A stretch of 12,593 nucleotides of DNA, from assembly GCA_027382625.1 (NCBI GenBank), contig JAJKFJ010021461.1:1-12593 (forward strand), written 5' to 3'. How positions within the stretch are numbered: the first letter of the stretch is position 1; every line of letters starts with the position of its first letter. Of the stretch, positions 1-9,198 are shown in pieces. The stretch is from Tetmemena sp. SeJ-2015. Lineage: Eukaryota; Ciliophora; Spirotrichea; Sporadotrichida; Oxytrichidae. The notes under the pieces are model-generated. The model ran no database searches. It saw nothing but the letters and a program-made list of their open reading frames with translations, and was not told where the DNA came from. The position numbers and the translations under genes were made by a program.

Positions 1-2240
1 AACACCAAGATGCTTAGGCGCCTTTTTTTGGTCCCCCAAAGCCAGGCTTCACTTTAAAACTTCTGGCTTTTTTTCATTTAAAAATTTTCCTCTGGGGAAA
101 ACTTCGCCCCGGGGTTTTTAAAAAGGAAAAAGCGTAAAGCTACTCGTGGATGAGGAAGGGAAGGGGCTGGGCCGGTTTTATGAAAAAAGGGTTTCAAATT
201 TTCAGGGGTTTTCCCAAAAAGTTTTTTTAAATTTTTTAAAAAAAAGGAACGGGCAAAGGCTCCCCTTTTTTTCTATTTTCTGAAAACTTGGAATTTTTTG
301 TTTTTAAATTTAATAAATAAAAATTTAATAATTTTAATTTAAAAGGGAAATTTAAAAGGGGCCCCCCCAAAATTTAAATTTTGGGGGAGAAATTTTTAAA
401 ATTTTACTTTCACGGTTTTTTTTGGGGGCCCGGGAAACCTATGCCCAAATTGGGGAAAATTTAAAAAACGTTGGCACCCCCCCCAAACCTTTTACACTTT
501 TGAGCAAAAAACCCCCCCGGTTTCTGCGAGAAATTCCAAAAAAACCTTGAAAGGGGGGAAAAAAAAATTTTCCCGGTTTTAGGCCCTTCCCGGAAAAAAC
601 CGGGGAACAATTGTTTTCCCTTTTTTGGCCCGGTTCCTTTTTAAACCCTTGGAAAAAATGATGAGTAGTTTCCCCAAATAATTTTTTCGTCCCTCCACGC
701 CAAATTTAGGTTTAAAGGGTAGGGCATTTGGGACCCACTCCCCACTTTGATTTTATTTTTCCCATTTGGGAGCACCCAAAACCACCTTCCCCAAAGGGCC
801 GGCTCCAAATTACCATTGCCTTTTTTTTTAAAAACACCTCCCCACCCGCCAATGGGAAACCCCCAAACCCCAAAAAAACCCCTTTTCAGGAAAAGGGGAC
901 CTTGGTCCCTAGTCCCGGGTCTTGGGGCGTCTGAATTTTTAAAAACTTTTTTAATTAAAAAAATTTTTTTGGAAATTAAAATTTAAAATATATATATCAC
1001 ACATCAATTTATACGCCATCCTTATCCCTCTCGGTTTTGGAACTTTGGAACATTTTCAAGGCCTAAAATTTTTAGGCCAAAAAAACCCTCCTTTTTTTGT
1101 TTTAAATGAAACGCTCTTTTTTTTTCAAAAAAAATTTTGGTTCCCAAAAGGGTTTCCAAATTTGGTTTCCAAATTAAAAAGGGTTAAATTTAAAAAGGAA
1201 AAATTTTGGGGAATTTTAAAAAAATAATCAATTTCCCCAAATCTCAGAAATTTTTTCGAAAACTAGATAAAAGAAACCTTTATTTACTATCCTATTTTTA
1301 ATGTTCCAAAAATTAAAATGTGCCAATTTAATTCCAAAACCCATTTAGTTTTTTAAGGGGTGATTTTAAAAATTTAAAAATAATTCCGGGTTTTTCCCAA
1401 AAAAAATTCCACCTACAATTAAGATTGTCTCCAACTAATCCGACTACAACCACTCCGTTCACATTTCAAACTTACATTTAACTTTTGACCTAACCCTTGA
1501 TTTTTAGAAAATTCCTTTTTTTTTAAAAAGGAAGGGGGGGGCCCTTTTCCCCGTCATCCACTTTTTTTAATGGGAAAAAATGAAAAATCATATCTACCTA
1601 AAAAACAGCCCAAAAAAAAACCAAATTTTTCCAAATTCAATTTCGGGCTGCCTATCCATTTATATTCTTTAATTTAGAAAATTTAGCTTGAATTTGTAAA
1701 AAAACCCTTTAAGACGAAAAATCGTGTTTAAGACAACTTGAGAGAAAGAAGAAAAAATTTTGTTTTAAAAAAACTTTTTCCCCCTTTAAAAAATTATAAA
1801 ATTTAAATAAAAAATTTTAAAAATTAATTTTTAAAAAATTTTTAATATTTTTTAAAAAAAAAAAAATTTTTTGGGGGGTTTTTTTTAAAAAATTTTTCCC
1901 TTTTTTAAAAAAATTTAAAAAATTTAAAAAAAAAACCCCCCCAAAAAAACAAAAAAAAAAATTTTTTTTTTAAAAAAAAAAATTTTTTTTTTAAAAAATT
2001 TTAAAATTTTATTTAAAAATTTTTTAAAATTTTTTCCCCTTTTTTTAAATTTTTTAAAAAAAAAATTTTTTTTAAAATTTAAAAATTTCCAAAAAAATTA
2101 TTTTAAATTTTAAAAAAAAAATTAGGAAAGGGGAAAAAAAATTTTTTTTTGGGGGGTTTTTTTTTTTGGGAATTTTAAATTTTTTTTTAAAAAAAAAAAA
2201 AACCCCCCCCCCCCCCCCAAAAAAAAAATTTTTAAATTTT
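1..2240. other. Low-quality, homopolymer-stepped sequence; no gene
   Basis: This stretch is made of abrupt runs of a single base in steps (runs of T, then A, then G, then C). Nearly every run is expanded, and the effect is extreme at about 1760-2240. That texture is typical of the poorly resolved tail of a chain-terminator trace carried into an assembly, not of natural low-complexity DNA. Short open frames at 728-986 and 1045-1227 translate into Pro, Lys, Phe and Gly homopolymer tracts that follow the base runs and show no domain. I treat them as artefacts. A C-A alternation near 854-885 superficially recalls a C4A4 telomere, but the runs are irregular and it lies within the noise. Nothing here should be annotated as a gene. 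Confidence 0.75.
2203..2218. repeat. Poly(C) run of 16
   Basis: Sixteen consecutive C lie between long A runs in the noisiest part of the window. Given the surrounding stepped runs, the length, and perhaps the presence, of this tract is probably a base-calling artefact. Confidence 0.7.
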
Positions 2241-2359
2241 AAATTTTTAAAAAATTATTTTTTTAAAAATTAAAAAAAAAAAAAAAGGAAAAATTAAATT
2301 TTTTTTTTTTTAAAATCACTCTAAAACAGAACAAACACTTTACATGACCAAAAAAAAAC

Positions 2360-2398
<39 letters not shown>

Positions 2399-4113
2399 AA
2401 AATATAATTTAAAAAAAGAACTTTAAAGATATATTGAGACAATTTTTTAATTTCCTTAAAATATTCGAGATTCCAGAATGAATAAAAACATAGCACGCAC
2501 AAAATTTTACTAGATATGGAAACATTCATATTTTAAATAAATTAAGATTAGGTTTAAAAGAAAAAAAGTAAAACAAAAGATAAAAATGGATAAAGGACAA
2601 ATTATTTTTAAATTATGGAAAAAGTTTTTTTTAATTTTTTTAAAAATTTACAAAAAAAATACTGAAACATTTTTATCGTGATATCTTGTTTGATAGGGGC
2701 AAGATTTTGAATTTTTCCTTAACCATTTTTTTAAAAATTTTTTCCCTTAACTAATTTTTCCTTGCCAAATTGCAACTCAAACACTTTAAATTTTTTTAAG
2801 ATTAATTTTTTATTGTTTTTAAACGGGGGAAAGTTTGGGTTTATAATTTTTTTAAAAACCTTTAAATTTAAAATTTTTAAAAATTTAAATTTTTAAAATG
2901 ATTATTTAAATTTTTTTAATTTAATTTCCTTTTTTAAATCTTTAAAAAACCTTTTTAATTTATTTTTTTTTTAGCCCCTTTTTTTTTTTTTTAAATTTTA
3001 ATTTTTTCCCTTTTTTTAAAACTTTTTTCAAATTTTTTAAACAAATTTAGATTGAAAAAAAAAAGTTTAAAAAAAAAATTGACCCCAAAATTTTAATCTA
3101 CAGTTAAAAAAATATTTTTTTTTTTAATTAAAGAAAATTTAAAAAATTTTTAAATTTGGAATTTTAACCCATCTAACTTGCTCTATATAGAATCTGGGGA
3201 GCTTTTAACTTCTGTTTTTTTTTCTTGAATAATTCTTGGTTCAAAACTTGAAGTATTATTTAATCTTTTTAGCCTCATCTTCTCGTAATGGCAGTAAAAA
3301 TATAAGCAATCTAACAGTCAAAAATAGAGCTACTTATATCACATTTAACATTTACAACTCATCATAAAATATTTTAATTTAATTACAATTTTATTTAATT
3401 TTTGCCATTGTTTAAAAAATTATTTTTTGAATGATTAGGGATACTGTTGTAGTAAAATAATTATTGATAAAATACTCAAATTATTTTTTTAATTTAAAAT
3501 ATATAGAGCTCAATATCATTTAAAATTAAAGAAAAAATTAATATGCTAAACATAAAGCAACAATGTATACAAAAGATGAAGATTGGTAGTAGAATTTTTT
3601 GTTTTAACTAATGAAATATTATATTTGAGAAAATTTTGTTTTTATATTAAATAAATAAGTTTTTTAAATAAAAAAAATAACAAGGAAAATTATATGCTCT
3701 TTTGAAGATGCCTCATAAAATCCTGTTATTTTTAAATTAATATTTTAAATAAAATTGATGTTGGGTAATCTTATTATGTATTACAAAATGATGGCATTAA
3801 TAATAAAATTTGATACTAATTATTCATTTGGTATGATATAAATGAAGAATTTAATCTTATTCCATATTTTCACTTGCAGTCTTTAAATTCGAGGACTTTT
3901 CTATATCTAATTTACGTTAATTTTTTAATTTTAATATTCTTTTTAAAAAATTATATTCAATATTTTTAATTCTATATATCATAAGATGAATAAATATATG
4001 AATTATAGTAAAGTAGAAAGAAAGTACGCAAACTTCAAAACTTCTAGAGTTTTCTTTGATACTCCCGAAATCTTCGTACAGAAAAAAGTATTAATCATTA
4101 CCTGGAAAAGCAT
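2241..4113. other. AT-rich non-coding stretch, partly low quality
   Basis: Apart from the A-tract noted separately, I see no gene, RNA or structured repeat here. About 2600-3170 again has the stepped homopolymer texture of the first 2.2 kb. From about 3180 onward the base order looks natural: AT-rich, mixed, with short A and T runs. All frames are closed frequently by TAA, as expected at this composition. Confidence 0.7.
2361..2396. repeat. Poly(A) run of 36
   Basis: Thirty-six uninterrupted A follow a short A/C-rich lead. The minus-strand open frame at 2263-2529 is only the poly-Phe translation of this tract and its flanks, so it is not called as a gene. The run could be a real A-tract or retroposon-like tail, or a length artefact. 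No target duplication or retroposon body was recognised next to it. Confidence 0.8.
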
Positions 4114-4657
4114 TTATTAAATTCCAAATATAGTTTGAATGAGAGTAAAATAAATTTATTCTAATACTTTAGTTAAAAATATAAGATTAAGGCTCTTGCT
4201 TTTGTCATTAAAGAAATAAAATATTACATCCCCCCGCGCAAGAAAAAATATTATGTGCGATTAAGGATGGCAAATTGTTTATTTAAAATATAAATGATTA
4301 ATTCCTTAGGTTCTTTAATAATATTTGTTTAAGCATTAGTAGAGGAATATTAGATAATCGAATCATTAAAATAACTAACGTTTACTTATTTTGAGGAATA
4401 GACATTGCCCAAATTAAAATAGAATTGCTCATCGATATATCAAAATGAATTTTAAGAGCTTTACCATACTAATACTTTGGTGAGAAAGAGTTAAGGCATT
4501 TTTTTCACTCTGAATCGCGCATAATATTTTTTTCTAGCGCGGGGGATGTAATCTTTCATTTCTGCAATCACAAAAACAAGAGTTTAATCTTAAATTTTTA
4601 ACTCAAATTCAGAATAAATTTATCCTACTTTATTTCAATCAATATTGGAAATTATTA
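4114..4657. repeat. Long inverted repeat, ~145-bp arms around a ~250-bp centre
   Basis: The left arm (about 4114-4262) matches the reverse complement of the right arm (about 4513-4657) at roughly 80% identity by eye. The best-conserved part is a GC-rich block, TTACATCCCCCGCGC with one extra C in the left copy, at about 4224-4240 and 4537-4552. It is followed inward by an A-rich run and ATTATGYGCGATT. Further outward both arms share ATAAATTTATTCT, GTTAAAAAT and AAGATTAA in the same order. The exact centre holds a small hairpin, with 11-nt arms at 4368-4378 and 4382-4392 matching at 10 of 11 positions, but the rest of the 250-bp centre pairs poorly. No open frame or transposase lies inside. The arrangement fits a non-autonomous terminal-inverted-repeat or foldback element, or two inverted copies of a short repeat. 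I found no convincing target-site duplication, so the outer limits are approximate. Confidence 0.82.
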
Positions 4658-5710
4658 CCTTCTTTTCTTTCAATCGTACAAAAATGGTTACTTTTTTTAA
4701 TTATCTACTAAAATATGATTTTGATATTTCATATTAAAATAAATCTAGATCCAAATTTGATAAAATAACTCAACAAAGCCTCAAAGCGATTTGCTTTGGC
4801 CTAATCTTGACTAATACAATAAAAATATTCGTGTTGCAATTTATGTGATTTCAGAGGCTCCATGCAATATCTAAACTTGATAAATCTGTTTAAGAAATGA
4901 AAATTTGGAGATTGCCTCATTTAGACAGGTTACTCAAGATGTAAAATGTCTTTATTATTTTCAACATATTTAATTTTTTTAAGGCTTTTTTTTTTGAATT
5001 AATTTAAAATATTTTTTTTTTTTAGACCTTTTTTAAAACAATTTAAAAAATTTTTTTTTTAATTATTTTAAGGGGAAAATTTATAAAAAATTTAAATTTC
5101 AAACAAAAAAATTGATTAAAATTTGTAAGAAAAAGGTTCCTACCTTATATTGAACTCCTATGATATGCAAGAATAACTATACTAAAATTTTTTGAACTGC
5201 CTTACTCTAGATTAATAATCTCTTTAAATCGCTTTAGAAAGGGCCCGAAAATATAAAAATTTTAAAAAATAAGTTTTCTTTCTCGGGCAGAAAAATAAAT
5301 ATTAAATTAAAATAAAGTTAAGGTTTTTGTTTTGGGGTTTAAAAAAAAAAATTTTGGCTTTTTTGTTTTGAAGCAAAAAAATTTTAGCCACCCCCTCTCC
5401 CCCTGAGCGGCTAGCTAAATAATTTTTCAATATTTTAAAAAAAAAATGGCTTATGTCTTAACCGCTTCACTCATTCACATTTTTACTTAGGGCATTTCAA
5501 CATAATTTTTGCTCCTGGAAGATCTTGAGATAAGGGAAACATCTATGGAAGATCTTCGCCGTACTCCTAAATGCGCTTAGTGGCAAAGGGTTTGGGATCA
5601 AAAATAATTAGGACAAACTTAGAAGTGCATGGGGAACACTGCAACTCCTAACTTCTCATCTGAAACAATTTTCAAATCAAAGTATATGCGCGCTCACTTA
5701 ACATTTTTGG
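4658..5710. other. Intergenic sequence with small hairpins, partly low quality
   Basis: There is no gene under the standard code. Two short hairpins can be seen: CAAAGC/GCTTTG at 4782-4798 with a 5-nt loop, and GCCCGAAA pairing with TCTCGGGC (one mismatch) at 5243-5250 and 5281-5288. The stretches 4975-5110 and 5330-5450 have the stepped homopolymer look of poor base calls. GGAAGATCTT occurs twice, at 5517-5526 and 5548-5557. A frame from 5446 to a TGA at 5880 is open only if TAA and TAG are read through. It is discussed as a finding and not called as a gene. Confidence 0.6.
5243..5288. repeat. Small GC-clamped hairpin
   Basis: GCCCGAAA at 5243-5250 pairs with TCTCGGGC at 5281-5288 (7 of 8) across an A/T-rich spacer. 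It is not followed by a clean T-run and has no adjacent gene, so a terminator role is not supported. Confidence 0.45.
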
Positions 5711-6398
5711 GTGGGGTTATTTAAATGGGTATTTCTACTATAAGGGGAAATTATTTGACAAAAGAAACGAGAAGGAGGGATTTTTGGGGGAATTTGGGAG
5801 AAATTTATTCAGAAATTAAAAAATAAAAGAGAAAAATTCACTTTTAAAAATCGAAAGTAGAAAAAAAATTTTTAGAGTGAAAAAATGAGCAAGAGAATTT
5901 TTTAATAAAAAGAAATTTTACGAGTTAAAGTTACCCATCTAGTTTCCCAGGGGGCTAGCTTACCACTCATTCAGTTTCTTCTCCTTTTCCCCCTGCTTCC
6001 AATGATCCCTCTCCTCATTTTTTGGTCTTTTTAAGAAAGACCCAAAAAGGCAGAGAGAGAGCGGAGTCATTGGCAAGCAGGAGGATAAGGAGCAGAGCAA
6101 CTGTGCGCTCGTGCTAGAGCCCCCGTGGGAAATAGTGGGTCAAACTCCCTTAATCTGTAAAATTCTTTTTATTTAAAAAATGTTTTCATCAGGCGGCATT
6201 TTTTACTTATTCTCAATGAAAATATTTATTATAATCTACATTTCAGATAATTTTAACAAGAATGAGCATGTATTTACTAACTTTTATTTCTTAAATTCTC
6301 TGATATAATAAATTAATTGATAATATTTACTTATTCTCACTTTCTAATAAAAAATTATTTATTGATTTGCAAAATACATGTACTTTATAATTAACCCT
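5711..6398. repeat. Large imperfect palindrome (foldback/MITE-like), centre ~6032
   Basis: The centre is GGTCTTTTTAAGAAAGACC (about 6023-6041), essentially without a loop. Going outward, the two strands match block after block in the same order. CCAATGA...CTC pairs with its complement around 6000 and 6065. CCCCCTGCTT pairs with AAGCAGGAGG, and TTTCCCAGGGGGCT with AGCCCCCGTGGGAAA. TTTTTTAATAAAAAG...TTTTAC pairs at about 5909-5930 and 6157-6180, and GAAA.GTAGA at about 5850 pairs with 6230-6245. AATTTATT...CAGA..AATAAAAG pairs at about 5803-5828 and 6280-6315, and GGGTTA at about 5713 pairs with TTAACCC at 6391-6397. Identity falls outward, and the right arm carries more insertions. No protein is encoded. 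This is the structure of a foldback element or a palindromic MITE, and if transcribed it would form a long hairpin RNA. Weaker pairing may continue to about 5536 and 6612. Confidence 0.85.
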
Positions 6399-7317
6399 TC
6401 ATTTTTAAATTAATTTAATCTTACAATAAAATTATTTAACTTTGGACATGGAAGTTTGTATTGTAAAAATAATTTTAATTAAAATATTGATAATATTTTG
6501 CCTTGTACAAATTAATAATTATATGATTATCTTAAATTTGATTAAACGTTTTAGAAATATATAAATTATTTAATAAAAAATTTCGTCTCTTTTTAAAGAT
6601 ATTTAAATACAGCTTAGAATTTAATAATTAAATTAGATATCAAAATAAAATGGAATAAATGAGTGACAGCTGAAGTGTTTCTATTTATATAATTATTAGA
6701 TCATTCAATTCAGCATAAAATTCTAAGAACTATTTATCCTTGAAACTTTTGTGTGGGGATACTCAATTCAAAGTTATAAGCAACACAAGTTTTAAAGAAG
6801 ACGAAAATTAGGATGAGGAAGAAAGCGTGAGTCATATCACACTGATGAGAGGTGTTGTGAAGATGATTAAAGAAGTAGCTCATATTAATTTTTGTTTAGC
6901 TATTGAACAAGTTGCAGATCAGTGGAGGAATCTGCAATTTCAACTGACGCAAAGTTGCACCTATCCATTTATTATCTAAACAATCACTGATTTTAATTAA
7001 AAATCCTACGATATTAACAAGTATAAAATTATATTCTCTTAAAATTATTAAGTCTTTCTCATTAAATTAAGATTCTAAACTTTATACTTATTTAAAAGTC
7101 TTAATTATAAATCTTTTCAGTATTATAAATTATTTATATTTTTTTTCTTCTCTTAAGTTAGAAACTTTTTCTTTCTGCCTACCTTTTAATGAAATTCATG
7201 GCCTAAGGATTTATCATAATGAATTATAGGATGAATACGAAAAGAAAATAGATAATTTAAATAGCTTTAAATAACAGGAGATAATTAAACAATTCATTAA
7301 TAATTATTTGGGGTTTC
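6399..7317. other. AT-rich intergenic sequence; no gene under the standard code
   Basis: This is mostly AT-rich DNA. A less AT-rich patch at 6758-6977 reads as a fairly protein-like frame interrupted by a single TAG at 6809-6811 and ended by TAA at 6977-6979. It is short, has no clear start and shows no recognisable domain. The patch contains a perfect 8-bp hairpin, TTGCAGAT/ATCTGCAA, at 6912-6937. It could be a decayed exon, or chance. Confidence 0.5.
6912..6937. repeat. Perfect 8-bp stem hairpin
   Basis: TTGCAGAT at 6912-6919 is repeated inverted as ATCTGCAA at 6930-6937, with a 10-nt purine-rich loop. A second small stem, CAACT/AGTTG, follows within 20 bp. No associated gene or run of T argues for a regulatory role. 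Confidence 0.6.
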
Positions 7318-7433
7318 AGTCACTGGATTGAAAATGGAGCGATTCGAGGACACACAATTAGGTAAGATACGAGATGATTGGTTTTACTTATCTTCAGGAC
7401 TAGGCTTCTAAAGCATTCAAGAAACCCCGAATA

Positions 7434-7456
7434 GTCCTTCGAGGACCTAGGGTCCT
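7434..7456. repeat. Two overlapping, mutually exclusive hairpins
   Basis: GTCCT(TCG)AGGAC at 7434-7446 is a perfect 5-bp stem with a 3-nt loop. AGGACC(TAG)GGTCCT at 7442-7456 is a perfect 6-bp stem with a 3-nt loop. They share the AGGAC arm, so only one can form at a time. They lie in the gene-like island and no adjacent control target is recognisable. Confidence 0.6.
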
Positions 7457-7724
7457 TCAATATTCATTAAGATTAGTGGAAGCTACTCGCATTTGTGTCA
7501 GATTTACTTGAAGAGCAAAGCAATTTCTTGGAAATGGATATGGGCCGATTCACACTCGAGGTCTCGCATCCGCAGAAAACAGCATCTCAAGAGATAAGTT
7601 TCTGCAAGAGGGGCTGTAAAGAAGGAAGCAAACTGGTATAGAGGGTAAGTACACTTCAAATCAGACTCTCATTTTCGTTCATTGTGAAAGTAATTCATAT
7701 TTTGAGAATTCGCAAAATTGGTGA

Positions 7725-7757
7725 GAATTGGCGAGATTGGTGGTGCGAATTGGCGAG
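7725..7757. repeat. Short direct repeat, 22-bp period
   Basis: GAATTGGCGAG occurs at 7725-7735 and again at 7747-7757. A more degenerate copy (GAATTCGCAAAATTGGTGAG) lies just upstream at 7705. This small tandem duplication sits inside the candidate intron of the gene-like island. Confidence 0.7.
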
Positions 7758-8040
7758 GTGCTCAAATCCCATTTTGATTAATTTGTGACTTATTATTTTA
7801 GGGAAGGACATGCAAGAGACAAGGTATTGGTAACTCGATCATATACAAAGCGATAATTTGGAACCTATAGTGGCGGCAGCTGACAAGCTCTTAAAGCATA
7901 AGCTGATCTAGATGTCTCTGTGCATGGCTAAGCAAAGCAACTATGGATGAAAACCCTAATTGAGACGCGCAAAGTTGTCAGCAAAGCTGGAAGAGTCTGC
8001 GCACTCATTTTCTTGTAGTGTCTAAAGTAAATCGCATATT

Positions 8041-8285
8041 TTCAAAATGATTGATAATGTTATCAAACCCCAATTACATTAAGGTCTAATTAATGCCAGT
8101 TATTTTAGATAAAAACCAATTCGCGATAAAGTATTCGTATTCATCCTATAATATGTCTATTCTCGTATAAGTGTCATTAGTTTAATTTTACAAAATAGAA
8201 ATTTAAATTTTAAAGAAAATAAATTAGATTATTAGCAAATTAAGACCCATGGAGTAAAAAGATAGCTTTTATATATCCAACTAAA
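8041..8285. other. AT-rich spacer between the two GC-enriched islands
   Basis: The sequence returns to AT-rich composition. No open frame, RNA gene or notable repeat is seen. Confidence 0.6.
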
Positions 8286-8950
8286 ACACGCTTATAACTA
8301 GTGTGACTGGTTCCTTAAGCAAAGTGTTAACCCATGACGTCATTTAGTCAGTGAGACGCACCGCTCTCATTTAGGGACGAGAGAGAATCCCTAAGTGGAC
8401 TTGTCTTCCAACACCCCCGTTGGCTCACACTCTGAGTCACTGAATCTGCCTGAATAACCACAGTGCAGCAATAAAAGCTATTGCACCGCGTTGGTCAGGC
8501 TTGGCTGATGAGAAAAATAAACACTCATGCGGTTCTTACCTAATTAGCAGCTTCATATGACTCTTAGTGTTAGGTGAACACCATTAGGCAACAGTGGTCT
8601 AGACTTGGCGCAACCCATCAATGAGCTGCTCGGACCAAGTATGCCTGCTACATACCCACATGACTTCACCGCCAGATTCCCTTGGCGAAGTTTACCACCA
8701 ACATTGCTCCTGCTTAGGGTCCTACTCAATGGCAAGAGTAGATTAGTCTAGGGCCGATGGCAAATAGGATCATATAGAGTAGGACCGGTTCTCGCACAGC
8801 TTTTTGGCTCACCAAAATCCACTTACTCTTCTTTTTGAGTACTTACTCACTCACCTTGGATTACCAAACTAGTAGTCACTATCATTGATCTCGGCCCTCT
8901 CGCCAGCTCTGGCTTATGTACCAAGGGCCCCTGGTTTGGAATAGCGGACA
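8286..8950. other. Sharply bounded GC-richer island; possible element or structured locus
   Basis: Composition rises to close to half G+C for about 660 bp and then drops back abruptly near 8955. The island has a dense series of local inverted repeats: TTAGGGA/TCCCTAA at 8371-8394, CCAAC/GTTGG at 8408-8423, GCCTGA/TCAGGC at 8448-8500, ACCTAA/TTAGGT at 8538-8575 and GGTCCTACTC/GAGTAGGACC at 8718-8786. It also holds the palindrome TGACGTCA at 8335-8342, TGAGTCA at 8433-8439 and an AATAAA at 8470. No standard-code frame is convincing; the longest is 60 codons on the minus strand (8553-8735) from a TTG. I could not match it to rRNA, tRNA, a SINE A/B box or a known LTR. It could be a solo LTR-like or non-autonomous mobile element, an ancient organellar insertion, or a structured non-coding locus. 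Confidence 0.5.
8718..8786. repeat. Perfect 10-bp inverted repeat
   Basis: GGTCCTACTC at 8718-8727 is exactly inverted as GAGTAGGACC at 8777-8786, with 49 bp between. Within the spacer ATGGCAA occurs twice in direct orientation. Chance matches of this length at this spacing should be rare in 660 bp, so it supports a structured or element-like nature for the island. Confidence 0.75.
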
Positions 8951-9198
8951 ACCTATTTAGTAACTTTCTTTTTTAATAATAAAAAAATAAATTAATACCT
9001 TTTAGTAATTTGTTTATTTAATAAATAGCTTTTCATCTAATTGTTTCAGTTCCTAAAGAATTGTGACTATAATCATGAAACAGATAAGAAATTAGCTCAA
9101 CTTTAGAGGGTATATATTTTAAAATAGTTAGAAATTAATTTTAAAAAAATATAATTATCATTTAAAAAAAAAGAGCTAAAAAAATAAATTCGGTTCTT
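8951..9198. other. AT-rich spacer
   Basis: AT-rich DNA with short A and T runs. No gene or repeat is recognised. Confidence 0.6.

Larger units (their letters stand above)
7318..8040 (+). other. Gene-like GC-enriched island with splice-like sites; unrecognised
   Basis: Base composition changes here from AT-rich to mixed, as exons often do in an AT-rich eukaryotic genome. A consensus-like donor, AGAGG|GTAAGT, lies at 7645, and an acceptor, TTATTTTAG|GG, ends at 7801 after a T-rich tract, framing a 157-bp candidate intron. No frame is open for long under the standard code. The frame around 7487-7638 runs 50-odd codons between TAG codons, and a frame beginning ATG at 7943 gives only 23 codons. 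The tail of that last frame, TRKVVSKAGRV, faintly recalls the uS5 ribosomal protein motif R-V-x-K-V-V-K-G-G-R, but the following hallmark residues are absent and a stop follows, so I do not assign it. Possible identities are exons of a gene extending beyond what I can read, a decayed pseudogene, or a transposon relic. Confidence 0.35.

Noticed and set aside
854..885. C4A4-like telomeric tract
   Set aside because: Run lengths are irregular and it lies within low-quality sequence.
728..986. Two overlapping plus-strand open frames of 68 and 79 codons
   Set aside because: They lie in the noisy homopolymer-stepped region; the Pro/Lys/Phe runs mirror base runs and no domain is visible.
1045..1227. 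Plus-strand frame of 60 codons
   Set aside because: Same low-quality region; Phe/Lys-rich translation of T and A runs.
2263..2529. Minus-strand frame of 88 codons with poly-Phe
   Set aside because: It is the translation of the 36-base A run and adjacent A tracts.
7943..8014. Resemblance of TRKVVSKAGRV to the uS5 ribosomal protein motif
   Set aside because: Only a handful of residues match, the following conserved FSFSALVVVGDGNG-type segment is missing, and TAG ends the frame at once.
8500..8535. CTGATGAG followed by a short stem, as in a hammerhead ribozyme core
   Set aside because: The required CGAAA after stem II and the cleavage-site triplet in a closing stem are absent.
8553..8735. Minus-strand 60-codon frame in the GC-richer island
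   Set aside because: It starts with TTG, is short, has no recognisable domain, and frames of this length are expected more often in GC-richer sequence.
8286..8950. Mitochondrial or plastid rRNA fragment or group II intron
   Set aside because: I looked for universally conserved rRNA segments and a domain V-like hairpin on both strands and found none.
8302..8960. Solo LTR with TG...CA ends
   Set aside because: TGTGACTG and GCGGACA could be ends, but no matching target duplication flanks them.
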